A stretch of DNA of 39,227 bases from a virus. Below the pieces are notes generated by a model that was not told the DNA's origin, made no database searches, and saw only the letters and a program-made list of their open reading frames with translations. Where the stretch lies: the IMG/VR virus record IMGVR_UViG_3300008450_000124, positions 1 to 39,227 of that record. One strand, written 5' to 3'. Shown here piece after piece: positions 8,151 through 16,875 of this stretch; within the stretch, counting starts at the first letter, position 1, and the number at the start of each line of letters is the position of its first letter. The position numbers and the translations under genes are program-made.

Positions 8151-8245
8151 CCCCCACCACCCAAAAAGCTGACGTGGCGCCCGCGTCGGGCGCTCACGTC
8201 CAGCGCGTTGTTGGGCAGACCGAGCCACAGGAGATGAAGCCATGA
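8147..8245 (+). CDS. 32-codon mini-ORF covering an attC-like hairpin
   Basis: ATG 8147 overlaps the previous stop, and TGA 8243-8245 overlaps the next ATG. GAGGAGCG lies just before the start. The peptide (MTPTTQKADVAPASGAHVQR...) is not recognised, and most of it is encoded by the imperfect inverted repeat at 8159-8216, so the DNA structure rather than the peptide may be what matters here. Confidence 0.35.
   Translation: MTPTTQKADVAPASGAHVQRVVGQTEPQEMKP
8159..8216 (+). repeat. Integron attC-like imperfect hairpin, site 1
   Basis: The right end is GTTGGGC (8210-8216), fitting the attC core GTTRRRY; the left end is ACCCAAA (8159-8165), which pairs over five bases. Inner arms are GCTG/CAGC, ACGTG/CACGT and the 7-bp stem GCGCCCG/CGGGCGC around loop CGT. 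Single unpaired bases at 8194 and 8200 fall on one arm only, as extrahelical bases do in attC. An unpaired spacer separates outer and inner arms. The 58-base length is within the attC range. Confidence 0.45.
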
Positions 8246-8508
8246 AACAATCCTATGTCGTGATCCGTGACGTTCTGCGAGTCCACGGATCGCAGACTTT
8301 CTGCGTCGAGGCTGAGTCTTACGAGGAAGCCGCCGCGCTTGTTTACGCCGGGAAAGGTGAGCTTGATTATGAGGAAATAGAGGTACAGGAGTTGTCCGAC
8401 CATTGCGATGTATCTTTGCCGGATGATCGTAAATCGACGCGCATTGATGGTAGGAAGGCCCGTATTCACAACCCCACAGATCACCGGGCCGGCGAAGGAA
8501 AGCCATGA
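8242..8508 (+). CDS. Hypothetical protein in a cassette-like unit, 88 residues
   Basis: Not recognised. The protein is acidic, with a strand-helix-strand start (QSYVVIRDVLRVHGSQTF, then CVEAESYEEAAALVYAG) that could be a small alpha/beta domain, and a polar basic tail. AGGAG lies 9 bases before the ATG. Its codons are markedly more AT-rich than neighbouring genes. It lies between two GTTGGGC-ending sites 343 bases apart, as a gene does in an integron cassette. Confidence 0.6.
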   Translation: MKQSYVVIRDVLRVHGSQTFCVEAESYEEAAALVYAGKGELDYEEIEVQELSDHCDVSLPDDRKSTRIDGRKARIHNPTDHRAGEGKP

Positions 8509-9146
8509 ATAACATAAATCAACCCACGTCGCCGGCTCCGGTGCAACGCGTTGTTGGGCGGCTTTCTAGTGAAGTGCTGACCATTGAGAGACAATTAGAG
8601 AAATTAAAGGCTTTATATGTAGAAATGGTTGCAACCATATCACTTGAGGGGAATAGCAATGAGCCTGTCTACAAATTGCGCAAGTGCGTGCAATTTAACA
8701 TCAAGCACGCAATTGAAGCTTGCGATATGCCGGAATTAGTTGGATTGCTACTTGATCCGCCCAACACCGCCATCACCCTCAAGCACATGAAGCTCACCCC
8801 CGTGCCGAAGTCCAAGAAACCCCAACCCGCTGAACCCCTCCCCGACCGCCTCGCCGACTGCACCGTCCCTGAACTGGTTATGGCCATCGGCTCCATCCTG
8901 CCTCCCGGCGACTGCGCCAAACTCCTGCACCGCTGCCGCACCTACCGCCTCGACACCCAGCAGGCCGTGCTCCAGGCCCAGATCCACGCCCACCTGGAAG
9001 AAATCGCCAGCGCCGCCCGTGTCCTGGATGATCCGCAGTCCACCCCCACCGCTCGCGCGGATGCGCACCGGCACTGGCTGGCCGCGCACGATGCCCTCAC
9101 CCACCGCTTCGCCGAATCCCTGGATCTGCAATCCCGCACCCCATGA
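8505..9146 (+). CDS. Hypothetical mosaic protein preceding the terminase, 213 residues
   Basis: Not recognised. The start ATG 8505 follows AAGGAAAG and overlaps the previous stop. The first ~85 codons are AT-rich and encode a coiled-coil-like helix (VLTIERQLEKLKALYVEMVA). From about base 8759 (GCCCAAC) the DNA turns abruptly GC-rich and encodes a basic/proline linker and a helical domain (LHRCRTYRLDTQQAVLQAQI). The break suggests that a native phage gene received a foreign 5' part together with the cassette-like unit upstream. Confidence 0.65.
   Translation: MNNINQPTSPAPVQRVVGRLSSEVLTIERQLEKLKALYVEMVATISLEGNSNEPVYKLRKCVQFNIKHAIEACDMPELVGLLLDPPNTAITLKHMKLTPVPKSKKPQPAEPLPDRLADCTVPELVMAIGSILPPGDCAKLLHRCRTYRLDTQQAVLQAQIHAHLEEIASAARVLDDPQSTPTARADAHRHWLAAHDALTHRFAESLDLQSRTP
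8544..8559 (+). repeat. attC-like core, site 2
   Basis: CAACGCGTTGTTGGGC differs by one base from the site 1 end CAGCGCGTTGTTGGGC (8201-8216). A weaker imperfect hairpin precedes it: CAAC 8520-8523 can pair with GTTG 8550-8553, around an inner CCGG/CCGG stem. The folding is much poorer than at site 1. Confidence 0.35.
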
Positions 9147-9152
9147 CCCCCA

Positions 9153-11351
9153 ATGACCCCCGCCGACTACCTGCGCATCGCCTGGCGCATCCTGGCCCCG
9201 CCGCCCGGCGGAACTATCTGGGACTGGCTCTGCCGCCACGGCCGCATCCCCGCCAGCGAATCCGGCCGGCCGGGCCCGTGGATGCCGGGCCAGGCCACCC
9301 TCTTTCGTAAGCCCTTGTCCATCGCCTGGGCGCGCCTGACCCTCTCCGATCTCCCCACCGACCCCCACGCCCGCCACGCCGCCGCGATCCTGGTCTGCGC
9401 GCCCAGCCAGGTCGGCAAGACCAAGTCCTTCCTGCACGGCGTCCTGGCCTATGCCATCGACGTGATGCGGACCAATGTCGCCTTCATCACCCACAAACAA
9501 AAACAGATCAAGCAGCACCTCCGGATCCGCCTGCTGCCCATGTTCGAGTCCACCCCGCGCTTGCAACGCTACCTACCCACCACCGAGGCCCTGCGCCGCG
9601 AACGGTTGGGCGGAAGTCTCTGGCAACTAGAAGGCGCCAACCTGCACGCCATCTGTGGCAACGTGGCCAGCGACCTACGCGAGTACTCCCACCAGATCGG
9701 CATCAGCGACGAGATCGAGGCCTACACCGACGACGTTGATGGAGAAGGCGACCCCATCACCCTGTTCCTGGATCGCCAGAAACGCTACGAAGACACCAGC
9801 CTCTTCGCCGCCGCGTCCACCCCCAACCGCGTCGATGGCCATACCTGGTCCAAACTCTGCCAGGGCACCCATGAGCGTCTGCTCATCCGCTGCCTGGCCT
9901 GCGGTCAGGACCAGGACCTCAGCCCGGACCACCTGGTGGCCCTGGATACCGCCCTGACTCCGGACGAGATCCACCGCCGCGATGCCGCCGCCTACGCCTG
10001 TCCCGCGTGCGGGGTCCTGCATCGCACCGACGCCAAGGACCGCATGGTCGCCGAAGCCATCGCCGCCGATCGTTGGGTGCCGGGTACCTGGCAGATCGAC
10101 GACGCGCATCCCTCCGGCCACTGGACCCCGGCCACCGCCTGGCGTCTGACCGCCAACGGCAAGCAAGAGGTCGTGGACCTGGGCACCTGGACTGCGAAGG
10201 GTGACAATCCCCGCTGGCAACTGGCGTCCTGGACCGCCCCGCTCAACGCCTGGCGCACCTTTCAGTTTAACTATTTACACCATCCGGAATGCGCCTGTGG
10301 ACGCTTTCTGGCCCACGAACTCAAGGCCGCGCTGGGCCGGGCCGAAGAATACCACGGCCACGTCACCGGCTGGCGGGCTGAGCCCTACCTCACGGCCGGC
10401 ACCGCCCTGACCACCGATGCCGTCACTGCCGCCATCGGCGCGCCGTATCGCCTGGGCGTTGGCCCGGTCACCCCGCGATGGCTGATCGTCACCGCCGACC
10501 AGCAGGGCAACAGCGTCTCCACCTGCTGGTTCGCCTTTGAGGTCCGCGCCGTGGCCCCGGGTGGCGAATCCTGGTTAGTGGATACCGGCACCGTCCACGG
10601 CATGGCCGGCTTGCGTGAACTGGAGCAGCGCACCTACCTGTGCGGCGGTGTATCCACCCGGATCGCCCGCATCGCCGTGGACGGATCCAACGGCAACGTC
10701 TGGCGCGCCCTCCGCGCCTGGGCCGCAGAATCCTATCAGGCCCTGCGCGTAGCCGGGGCTAGCCCTGATGCCGCCAAGGCCGGAGTCCGGCGCATCCTCC
10801 TGGAGGGCGACGCCAGTCTGGCCGCAGACACCCCCTGGCGCGAACGCGTCCCCGGCAAGCGCGACCTGGCCCACATTCCCGAAGGCTGCCGGATCTTCCG
10901 ATGGAACAAGACCTGGTGGAAAGACCACGCCGCCGCCCGTCTCGCCGGCCAGGACGGTCATCCGCCGTTGCACTTGCCCACCGATGACCCGGAGATGCCC
11001 AAGGCGCTCAAGGTCTACCTATCCAGTCTCACCAGCGAAGAACGGGTGGTAGCCCGCATCGGCGCGCCCGGTGGCCGCAAGCGCGATGCCATTGTCTGGC
11101 AGGAACGCCTGGTGAAGGATCCTACCGGCCGCGAACACCAGCGCACGGATACCCACTGGTGGGATGCCTGTGTGATGGCTGACGTCCTCAGCGACCTGAT
11201 CGGCGCCTTCCGCGTCGAGGCCGCCGGCCCCGATTCCGGGCCCACCCCGGATCCAGTCACCCCCACCACGCGCCCCGCGCCGCCACCACCCACCCCAGGC
11301 CGCCCACGCCTGACCCGGCGCTTCTCCCGCCTCGCTCGCCGAAAGGTATAG
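9153..11351 (+). CDS. Terminase large subunit, lambda GpA family
   Basis: DNA-packaging motor and nuclease, 732 residues, close to the usual length for GpA-type proteins. The ATPase has a Walker A-like loop APSQVGKT at 83-90 and Walker B/catalytic carboxylates in ISDEIEAY (Asp186, Glu187), followed by SLFAAASTPN. A zinc-binding insertion follows (IRCLACGQ and YACPACGVLH). The nuclease half has an acidic strand (LIVTADQQGN), IAVDGSNGNV and a late Asp in HWWDACVMADVL. It starts 6 bases after the previous stop and opens the head module. Confidence 0.92.
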   Translation: MTPADYLRIAWRILAPPPGGTIWDWLCRHGRIPASESGRPGPWMPGQATLFRKPLSIAWARLTLSDLPTDPHARHAAAILVCAPSQVGKTKSFLHGVLAYAIDVMRTNVAFITHKQKQIKQHLRIRLLPMFESTPRLQRYLPTTEALRRERLGGSLWQLEGANLHAICGNVASDLREYSHQIGISDEIEAYTDDVDGEGDPITLFLDRQKRYEDTSLFAAASTPNRVDGHTWSKLCQGTHERLLIRCLACGQDQDLSPDHLVALDTALTPDEIHRRDAAAYACPACGVLHRTDAKDRMVAEAIAADRWVPGTWQIDDAHPSGHWTPATAWRLTANGKQEVVDLGTWTAKGDNPRWQLASWTAPLNAWRTFQFNYLHHPECACGRFLAHELKAALGRAEEYHGHVTGWRAEPYLTAGTALTTDAVTAAIGAPYRLGVGPVTPRWLIVTADQQGNSVSTCWFAFEVRAVAPGGESWLVDTGTVHGMAGLRELEQRTYLCGGVSTRIARIAVDGSNGNVWRALRAWAAESYQALRVAGASPDAAKAGVRRILLEGDASLAADTPWRERVPGKRDLAHIPEGCRIFRWNKTWWKDHAAARLAGQDGHPPLHLPTDDPEMPKALKVYLSSLTSEERVVARIGAPGGRKRDAIVWQERLVKDPTGREHQRTDTHWWDACVMADVLSDLIGAFRVEAAGPDSGPTPDPVTPTTRPAPPPPTPGRPRLTRRFSRLARRKV

Positions 11352-11353
11352 CC

Positions 11354-11560
11354 ATGCCCCAACCCTACCACCTGCGCTACGTCTACCCCAAGCGATCGCG
11401 CTGTCCCGCCTGCCAGTCCCGTGAGTGGTCCTCGGCGGGACGCTCTGGCGCCACGGAATACCGGCGTTGCCAAGCCTGTCGAAAAACCTACAAGGTCCGC
11501 GCGCTGGCCGAGGAAATCGAGGCGGGTCTCCCCACCAGTTGTTTGCAGCCGGTTTCCTAA
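11354..11560 (+). CDS. Small zinc-ribbon protein
   Basis: A 68-residue protein with Cys17-x2-Cys20 and Cys39-x2-Cys42, a zinc-ribbon pattern, and basic residues around it (YPKRSRCPACQSREW; EYRRCQACRKTYKVR). It follows the terminase directly and could be a packaging accessory protein. Its stop leads straight into the AT-rich motif at 11565. Confidence 0.65.
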   Translation: MPQPYHLRYVYPKRSRCPACQSREWSSAGRSGATEYRRCQACRKTYKVRALAEEIEAGLPTSCLQPVS

Positions 11561-11564
11561 TCGC

Positions 11565-11577
11565 AAACATTTTTTGA
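11565..11577 (+). promoter_or_regulatory. Conserved AT-rich motif AAACATTTTTTGA, copy 1
   Basis: The same 13 bases occur at 17398-17410, and a related AAACATTTGACA occurs at 33133-33144. Each lies just after a stop codon and 46-50 bases before the next gene start. The 5' flank is also similar in copies 1 and 2 (GGTTTC, TAA, CG). No convincing -10 box follows copy 1. Possibly a phage-specific promoter or an RNA processing site. Confidence 0.4.
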
Positions 11578-11622
11578 GATCGGCCCATGGACCGCCTCGT
11601 CCTGCGGGCCACGATCTGCCCC

Positions 11623-11898
11623 ATGGCCTGGACCTACGCGGACTGGGAAGAGCAAAGCACTGACGACGCGCGGCTCACCCGCCTGCGCCAGTGGCGCACC
11701 GAACTGCGCCAGGCCCTGACCCTGGAAGTGGACGGCACCGGCCATCGCGTGGCCGCCGCCCAGATCCGCCAGGCCCTGGCCGATAGTCAAGTCGATCTGG
11801 AACGCTACGAGGCCAAGGTCGCTGCCGCTTCCGCGACCTCGCGCCCGCTTTTGGTCAGCACGCGCACCCGCACCCCGCTGCGCAGCGGAGGGTACTGA
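11623..11898 (+). CDS. gpW-like head-tail joining protein, tentative
   Basis: A 91-residue protein placed between terminase and portal, where lambda carries gpW. Text: WTYADWEEQSTDDARLTRL, then QALTLEVDG and a helix (RQALADSQVDLERYEAKVAA), consistent with the small alpha-beta proteins found here in related phages. An in-frame ATG at 11587 is possible, but the extra residues look unnatural, and the 46-base distance from the AT-rich motif fits the other two copies of that motif. No strong ribosome binding site precedes either start. Confidence 0.55.
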   Translation: MAWTYADWEEQSTDDARLTRLRQWRTELRQALTLEVDGTGHRVAAAQIRQALADSQVDLERYEAKVAAASATSRPLLVSTRTRTPLRSGGY

Positions 11899-11899
11899 C

Positions 11900-13543
11900 A
11901 TGGCCACCTCCCGCGCCCTGGCCGTGCGTGCCTCGGCTCGACCCCTCATCCGGGCCGGCTTGACCAGTTTCCGGGCCACCGAGAGCAGCCGCAGCCGGTG
12001 CCGGGTCTCCGGCAGTTCTGGCGACACGCACGCCGATGACCGTACCCGCCAGGTCCTGCGCGATCTGTCCGGCGATCTGGAGCGCAACGCCGAAGGCTAC
12101 CAGATCATGATCCACGCGGCGGCTCGGCTGATGGGGGCGCCCACCCCGCGACCGCTCGTTGGCCCGCAGGACTGGCGCGAACGGGTCGTGGCCGCCTGGA
12201 GGTCCAAGGCCTCGCGCACCCGGGGCGGGTTCGATGCCCGGGGCATGCTCGCCTGGCCGGCCCTGTGCCCCGCCTGGTGGCGGGCAATGTGGCTCGACGG
12301 CGACATCGGCGTGATACCCCGCTCCGATGGCACCCTGGCCTCGATCGAAGCCGATCTCATCGCCGGGGGACGCAGCAAGAACCAGCACGCCCGCGTGGTC
12401 GGCGGCGTGGCCTACGACGGTGCCCAGCAGGTGATCGGCTATTACGTCTGCCCGCGCACGGCTGCCGGAACCCCGCAGGAAAGCGCCGCCCAGTTGGTGG
12501 GTGCCGAACAGATGACCTTCCTGGCGCACCTCTGGCGGTTGAGCAATTCCCGCGGCGTGCCTTTGATCTCGGCCGGACTGGACAACGCCGAGCGTGTCGA
12601 TGCCCTGGTCGAAGCCGAAGTCATCAGCGCGGAACAGGCGTCCAATCTGTACGGCGCCATGCAGCGCCAACCCGCTGCCGGTCAGTTTTCTCCAGCCGTG
12701 CCCCTGGCAGACGCCGCCGCTGCCCCGGCCGCGTTGCGCAGCACCGATGGCACCAACCCCGCCCTGATCGATTTCCCGGCCGGCACCTACTGGGATCTAC
12801 CGCCCGGCATGGAGTGGAAGCCCTACAGCCCGACCCGGCCCAACCTCAACGTGGTGGAAATGCTGCGGCAGATGCTGCGGCAATCCTGCGCGCATCTGGG
12901 CATCCCCTTCTCGGTGCTGTTCGCCGACTTCACCGGTGTGAACTGGAGCGGCAACCGCGGTCTGGTCAGCCTCACCCGCGATGCCCTCACATGGTGGCGC
13001 GGTGGCCTCCTGGAACCATTCCTGGCCCCGATCTGGTCCTGGTGGATCGGACGCGAGTTGGCCAGTGGACGCCTACCTTGGCCGACCGACAACGGCCGCC
13101 GCATCGACCCCGCGCTGCTCCTGACCTGTGCCTGGGACTGGCCTATGCCCGAGTGGCCGGATCCCAGCCGCGAGGCCGAAGCCCTCGACCTGCGCCTGAC
13201 CCAGCAGACCACCAGCCTATCCCGCACCATCGGCCCGGACTGGCCGCTGATCGTCGCAGAGCGCGAGCGCGAGCAGATTCTACAAGACGCCTCGTATATC
13301 CGGCGCTGCCAAGAGGCTCACAAAGCCGTGGATCAAGCAGCTATCCCCGGCCTGACCTGGCGCGAAGTAGTCAACCGCGATGCCTCAGCGAACACGATCA
13401 CCACCATACCTACGGATCCGAAGTCCGCGGCTGACGAGACGCAGGACCAGGACGACCATGATGATCCCAAGGCCTCCGACCGCGCGGTCGCGATGAGCTA
13501 TGACAGTTTCGGACACCTGATCCGCGCGGAGAAGACCCCATGA
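11900..13543 (+). CDS. Portal protein, lambda GpB family
   Basis: Forms the dodecameric gate through which DNA enters the head. The 547-residue length fits lambda-type portals. Family marks: DLERNAEGYQ near the N-terminus, a WLDGDIGV segment, QQVIGYYVC, the conserved stretch WKPYSPTRPNLNVVEMLRQM, and LGIPFSVLFADFTGVNWSGN, where the family has 'LG(I/V)P...l..D.s..NYSS'. A C-terminal acidic tail (ADETQDQDDHDDPK) could contact scaffold or terminase. Its stop overlaps the next ATG. Confidence 0.92.
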   Translation: MATSRALAVRASARPLIRAGLTSFRATESSRSRCRVSGSSGDTHADDRTRQVLRDLSGDLERNAEGYQIMIHAAARLMGAPTPRPLVGPQDWRERVVAAWRSKASRTRGGFDARGMLAWPALCPAWWRAMWLDGDIGVIPRSDGTLASIEADLIAGGRSKNQHARVVGGVAYDGAQQVIGYYVCPRTAAGTPQESAAQLVGAEQMTFLAHLWRLSNSRGVPLISAGLDNAERVDALVEAEVISAEQASNLYGAMQRQPAAGQFSPAVPLADAAAAPAALRSTDGTNPALIDFPAGTYWDLPPGMEWKPYSPTRPNLNVVEMLRQMLRQSCAHLGIPFSVLFADFTGVNWSGNRGLVSLTRDALTWWRGGLLEPFLAPIWSWWIGRELASGRLPWPTDNGRRIDPALLLTCAWDWPMPEWPDPSREAEALDLRLTQQTTSLSRTIGPDWPLIVAEREREQILQDASYIRRCQEAHKAVDQAAIPGLTWREVVNRDASANTITTIPTDPKSAADETQDQDDHDDPKASDRAVAMSYDSFGHLIRAEKTP

Positions 13544-13971
13544 AAATCCCCGGACTCGGCCTGGACTTTTTGCGCCTGCTGCTGGACCAGCGCATCCCCG
13601 ACTGGCAGAAACTCCCCAGCCTCTACCTCTCGCTGCACACCGCCCAGCCCAAGGGCCAGGACGATGCCGAGACCACCTATCCCACCTACGCCCGCCTGCC
13701 GGTGGCTCGACAGGGCATCTTCCGCTTCGAGATCATCACCGAGGCCGGCCGCGACAGCGCGCGCGCGACCCTGACCGCGACCCTGTCCTGGCCGCGGGTG
13801 CCGGCCCTGGTGGCCGCCCTGCCCCGCATCACCTGGGTGGCCCTCGGACAAGTCGCCACGGGGACGGGTCGCATCTTCTATCCCATGGCCTTACGCACGC
13901 CTGGCATCGACGTGGTGGAAGGCCTGATCCCTGAAGTCCAACCCGGCGACCTGCGCATCGACGAGGCCTAG
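13540..13971 (+). CDS. Phage structural protein, 'slHTA' family
   Basis: A 143-residue protein with LYLSLHTAQPKGQDDAETTY followed by YARLPVARQ. This pattern (LYLSLHTADP ... YARQPV) is common in small virion or tail-fibre-associated proteins of high-GC phages. The rest is strand-rich (WVALGQVATGTGRIFYPMAL). Exact role unknown. ATGA overlap with the portal gene. Confidence 0.65.
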   Translation: MKIPGLGLDFLRLLLDQRIPDWQKLPSLYLSLHTAQPKGQDDAETTYPTYARLPVARQGIFRFEIITEAGRDSARATLTATLSWPRVPALVAALPRITWVALGQVATGTGRIFYPMALRTPGIDVVEGLIPEVQPGDLRIDEA

Positions 13972-13974
13972 GCC

Positions 13975-16875
13975 GTGACCACCCGCACCAAGTCCATCCC
14001 ATTTGCGTTGGGCAATACACAACAGACTGACCACAAAGTCGGCAAGTGCTGGACCTATATTGCCTCGGCCTTTTTGGATGAGACGACCGACATCAACAGC
14101 ACCGCCACCAACGACGTGCCCCTAGGTGGTACGGCGGACGATTACATCGCCTTTGGCTGCGAGAGAACCTTCGACTCCATCAGTTTCGACACCCAGACAA
14201 CCCCTGCCGGAGGTTCCCAGGCGATTGAATACTGGAACGGCGCCTGGGTCACACTGACCACCAGTGGCACCGTCACCCAGGCTGACAATACTACCTTCTA
14301 CTGGGATACGCCAACAGACTGGGCCACCACTACCCTCAATAGCGAGGGGGACGGACCCTGGTATTACATCCGGATCCGAGTGGCCACCAACCGGACCACG
14401 GCCGGCGCACTCCATGCCGTCAATCTGGGCGTGCAGATGAAATGGGCGAACGCCCGGTCCATCACCATCCCGGAAACAGGCGTCACCATCCGCCACGCCT
14501 TCGTGCACCTGGTGTGGGATTCGTCCGCGACGACAGGCATCGAAAACAAAAACGTCCGAGTACGGTTCAACGCTGCCTCATTTACAGCGGGTGTCACCCG
14601 CTGGACCACCACCAACGCCTGGACGCACGGAGAGGCCTGGAAGCATACCTGCACGTTCGATGTGACCGCACTGCTGAGCACCGCCTACGGTGCAGGAGCC
14701 ACCTTTACCGTCGATGGGGAACTCTCTTGGGTCTATCGCGGCATAGGATCAACCTACCAGTCACACTGTCATGCGATCCTCTGGGTGACCTATGACTATG
14801 ACGATACCAGCACCACCCAACTGAACTTTGCCGCCTTGCCAGTGGACAGTCTGACCGGAGCCATCGGCACCAGCCAGGCCACCATCGGTGGCACCGGAGG
14901 CATCCGACAACTGACCGGAGCGGGCGGAATCATCCAAGAAAACAGTCCATCGATCGTCGATCTCTGGATGCACTATGCCGGCAACGCCGGAGAGGCCGGC
15001 ACCACCGACTATGATGTATATGGTCAGATCGACAGCGAGGCAGAAACCCTGCTGGCCAACTACGACGCCGCCAATCAAAGCGACTATAATCGGGAAATCA
15101 TCTGGCGCCGCACCGACCTGACCACCTCCGCTGCGCATGACCTCAAGGCTCGCGTCACGTCGGCTACCGGGGCTACCTGGTCCAACGTCGGAGCTACGGT
15201 CTGGGTGGTTTGGTCCTTCACCGAGTCCGGGACCACCGTCCGCACCGGGCAGATGATGCTGCCCACTCAAATATCCCTGGGCCTGGCCGAAGGCACGGCC
15301 GCCACCGCGCGGGATGTCTACAACCAGGACTTCTGGATCGAGGGAGCCAATGCCGCATTGCTCCATGGTGGGTCCGTGGTCCACTGGACCCAGATCGCTG
15401 ATCCGGGCAATCTGCTCTATGCCTTCGGCGGACAGACCGCCAGGTCCTATTCCTGTTCCGCCTCGAATACCTCCACCACGCTGACCCTGTCGCAGCGATT
15501 CGACAGCGGTGCTCAGGCCGGGTCAGGCGTCACCTTTGCCCGTGGCAATGTCACCCTGCAACACAACGTCTATGCCGACACCACCCCGGCCAACGTCGGC
15601 AGCATCTCGGCGATGACCTATGTCACCTTCGCGTACGATGCCACGGCCGGCAAACGGCATTCCTTCGCGATCTTCCCGCTCTTCTATGCCACCACCTTTG
15701 CCGTCGGCACGGTTCGTCTGACCGGCAGCGTGCAGTTTCTCATCCCGGAAGCGTCGCATTGGATTGCTGGGTGTGGCTATGAAATGACCGAGAACGCCGC
15801 CATAGTGGGATCCACCCGTGGGGTCCGGACTGCCCTCGGCAACAACCTGGGATGGGTAGATACCTGCAAGGGTGTCTTCTTGCCAGATGCCAATGACGGT
15901 GCGCGCGTATGTCATTTTAACGGCAATGACTGCATTAAAAAATCCCCCACGTTTCTGGGAACCAAATTCGACCCCGTCTCTGCCAGTCGCGTCATCCACA
16001 GCGACGGCACTATCTCGCGGCTCACCTCCTGCATGGCGTTCGTCAACTGGCACGACTATACCTATCAATCAACCCTGACCATTGCCGGAAGCGCGGGAGG
16101 GACGGTCAGCGTCGAAGTGCGCGACAAAGCCACGTCGGAGGCGCTGATCCAAACCTCCCGCACGGGTGACGGTACTGTGGCCGTGACGTGGTACGACAGT
16201 GCCCGCGACGTGGTGGCCACCGCCTTGGAATCGACTACCCGCGCCGGTCAAAGCCTGGCGTTCGTGTTCGGGTCCAACCTCACCCTGCCCGTCGTGGCCG
16301 GCATCAGCACCGATCCGGGTGAGGCCACGGTCAAGACCGGCACCGCATACACCTTCGACGGTGCTGCTAAGACGGGGTCCTATACCGGCAGCGACCGCTG
16401 GACCGATCCCGGCGAGGACAATGTGCGGAGCGCCACGGCGTACAAAGCCAACAGTCTGACCAACAATAAGACGGGCTCCTGTGCCGTCCCCGCCGCAGGA
16501 AATGTCCTGGCAGGCGTAGCGGTCGATGCCACCACCGGCACCTTCGACGAATCCGCTCGCAACACCGACCCCGGCGTGGCGAATGTCGCCGATGGTGTGA
16601 CCTATAAAATCCAGAATGTCAGCAAGACGGGCACCTACGATCCAGGGGGTGCCGTCTATACAGATCCGGGTGTAGCCAATGTCAAGGACGGAGTCTCCTA
16701 TACGTTTAACGACCTCCCCAAGGTCGGCACGTACGATCCCATCGTTGATCCCGCGGATGTCACCGCGGCCACGCAAACCCTGGTCACCTTCCCCCCCACG
16801 ACCTTTCCGCCGGCCAGCGATCCTCCGACCGCCAGCGACTATGTCCGCGCCGTGTTGTCGGCAGCCATGCCATGA
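13975..16875 (+). CDS. Large beta-rich virion protein with C-terminal DPG repeats, 966 residues
   Basis: Start is GTG 13975, three bases after the previous stop. Almost the whole protein is short strands rich in Thr, Ser, Gly and Ala, as in head-fibre or decoration proteins. Residues ~780-925 hold about five degenerate ~30-residue repeats of the form 'tDPG-x-ANV-x-x-G-x-x-Y ... KtGtYd' (near 780, 809, 837 degenerate, 863 and 895). Such repeats occur in phage fibres and surface appendages. Its place between portal and prohead protease suggests a head or portal appendage rather than a tail fibre. No enzyme motif seen. Confidence 0.75.
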   Translation: MTTRTKSIPFALGNTQQTDHKVGKCWTYIASAFLDETTDINSTATNDVPLGGTADDYIAFGCERTFDSISFDTQTTPAGGSQAIEYWNGAWVTLTTSGTVTQADNTTFYWDTPTDWATTTLNSEGDGPWYYIRIRVATNRTTAGALHAVNLGVQMKWANARSITIPETGVTIRHAFVHLVWDSSATTGIENKNVRVRFNAASFTAGVTRWTTTNAWTHGEAWKHTCTFDVTALLSTAYGAGATFTVDGELSWVYRGIGSTYQSHCHAILWVTYDYDDTSTTQLNFAALPVDSLTGAIGTSQATIGGTGGIRQLTGAGGIIQENSPSIVDLWMHYAGNAGEAGTTDYDVYGQIDSEAETLLANYDAANQSDYNREIIWRRTDLTTSAAHDLKARVTSATGATWSNVGATVWVVWSFTESGTTVRTGQMMLPTQISLGLAEGTAATARDVYNQDFWIEGANAALLHGGSVVHWTQIADPGNLLYAFGGQTARSYSCSASNTSTTLTLSQRFDSGAQAGSGVTFARGNVTLQHNVYADTTPANVGSISAMTYVTFAYDATAGKRHSFAIFPLFYATTFAVGTVRLTGSVQFLIPEASHWIAGCGYEMTENAAIVGSTRGVRTALGNNLGWVDTCKGVFLPDANDGARVCHFNGNDCIKKSPTFLGTKFDPVSASRVIHSDGTISRLTSCMAFVNWHDYTYQSTLTIAGSAGGTVSVEVRDKATSEALIQTSRTGDGTVAVTWYDSARDVVATALESTTRAGQSLAFVFGSNLTLPVVAGISTDPGEATVKTGTAYTFDGAAKTGSYTGSDRWTDPGEDNVRSATAYKANSLTNNKTGSCAVPAAGNVLAGVAVDATTGTFDESARNTDPGVANVADGVTYKIQNVSKTGTYDPGGAVYTDPGVANVKDGVSYTFNDLPKVGTYDPIVDPADVTAATQTLVTFPPTTFPPASDPPTASDYVRAVLSAAMP

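Noticed and set aside
8159-8559. A complete integron
   Set aside because: No integron integrase gene is present; the only tyrosine recombinase is the phage integrase at 34311-35423.
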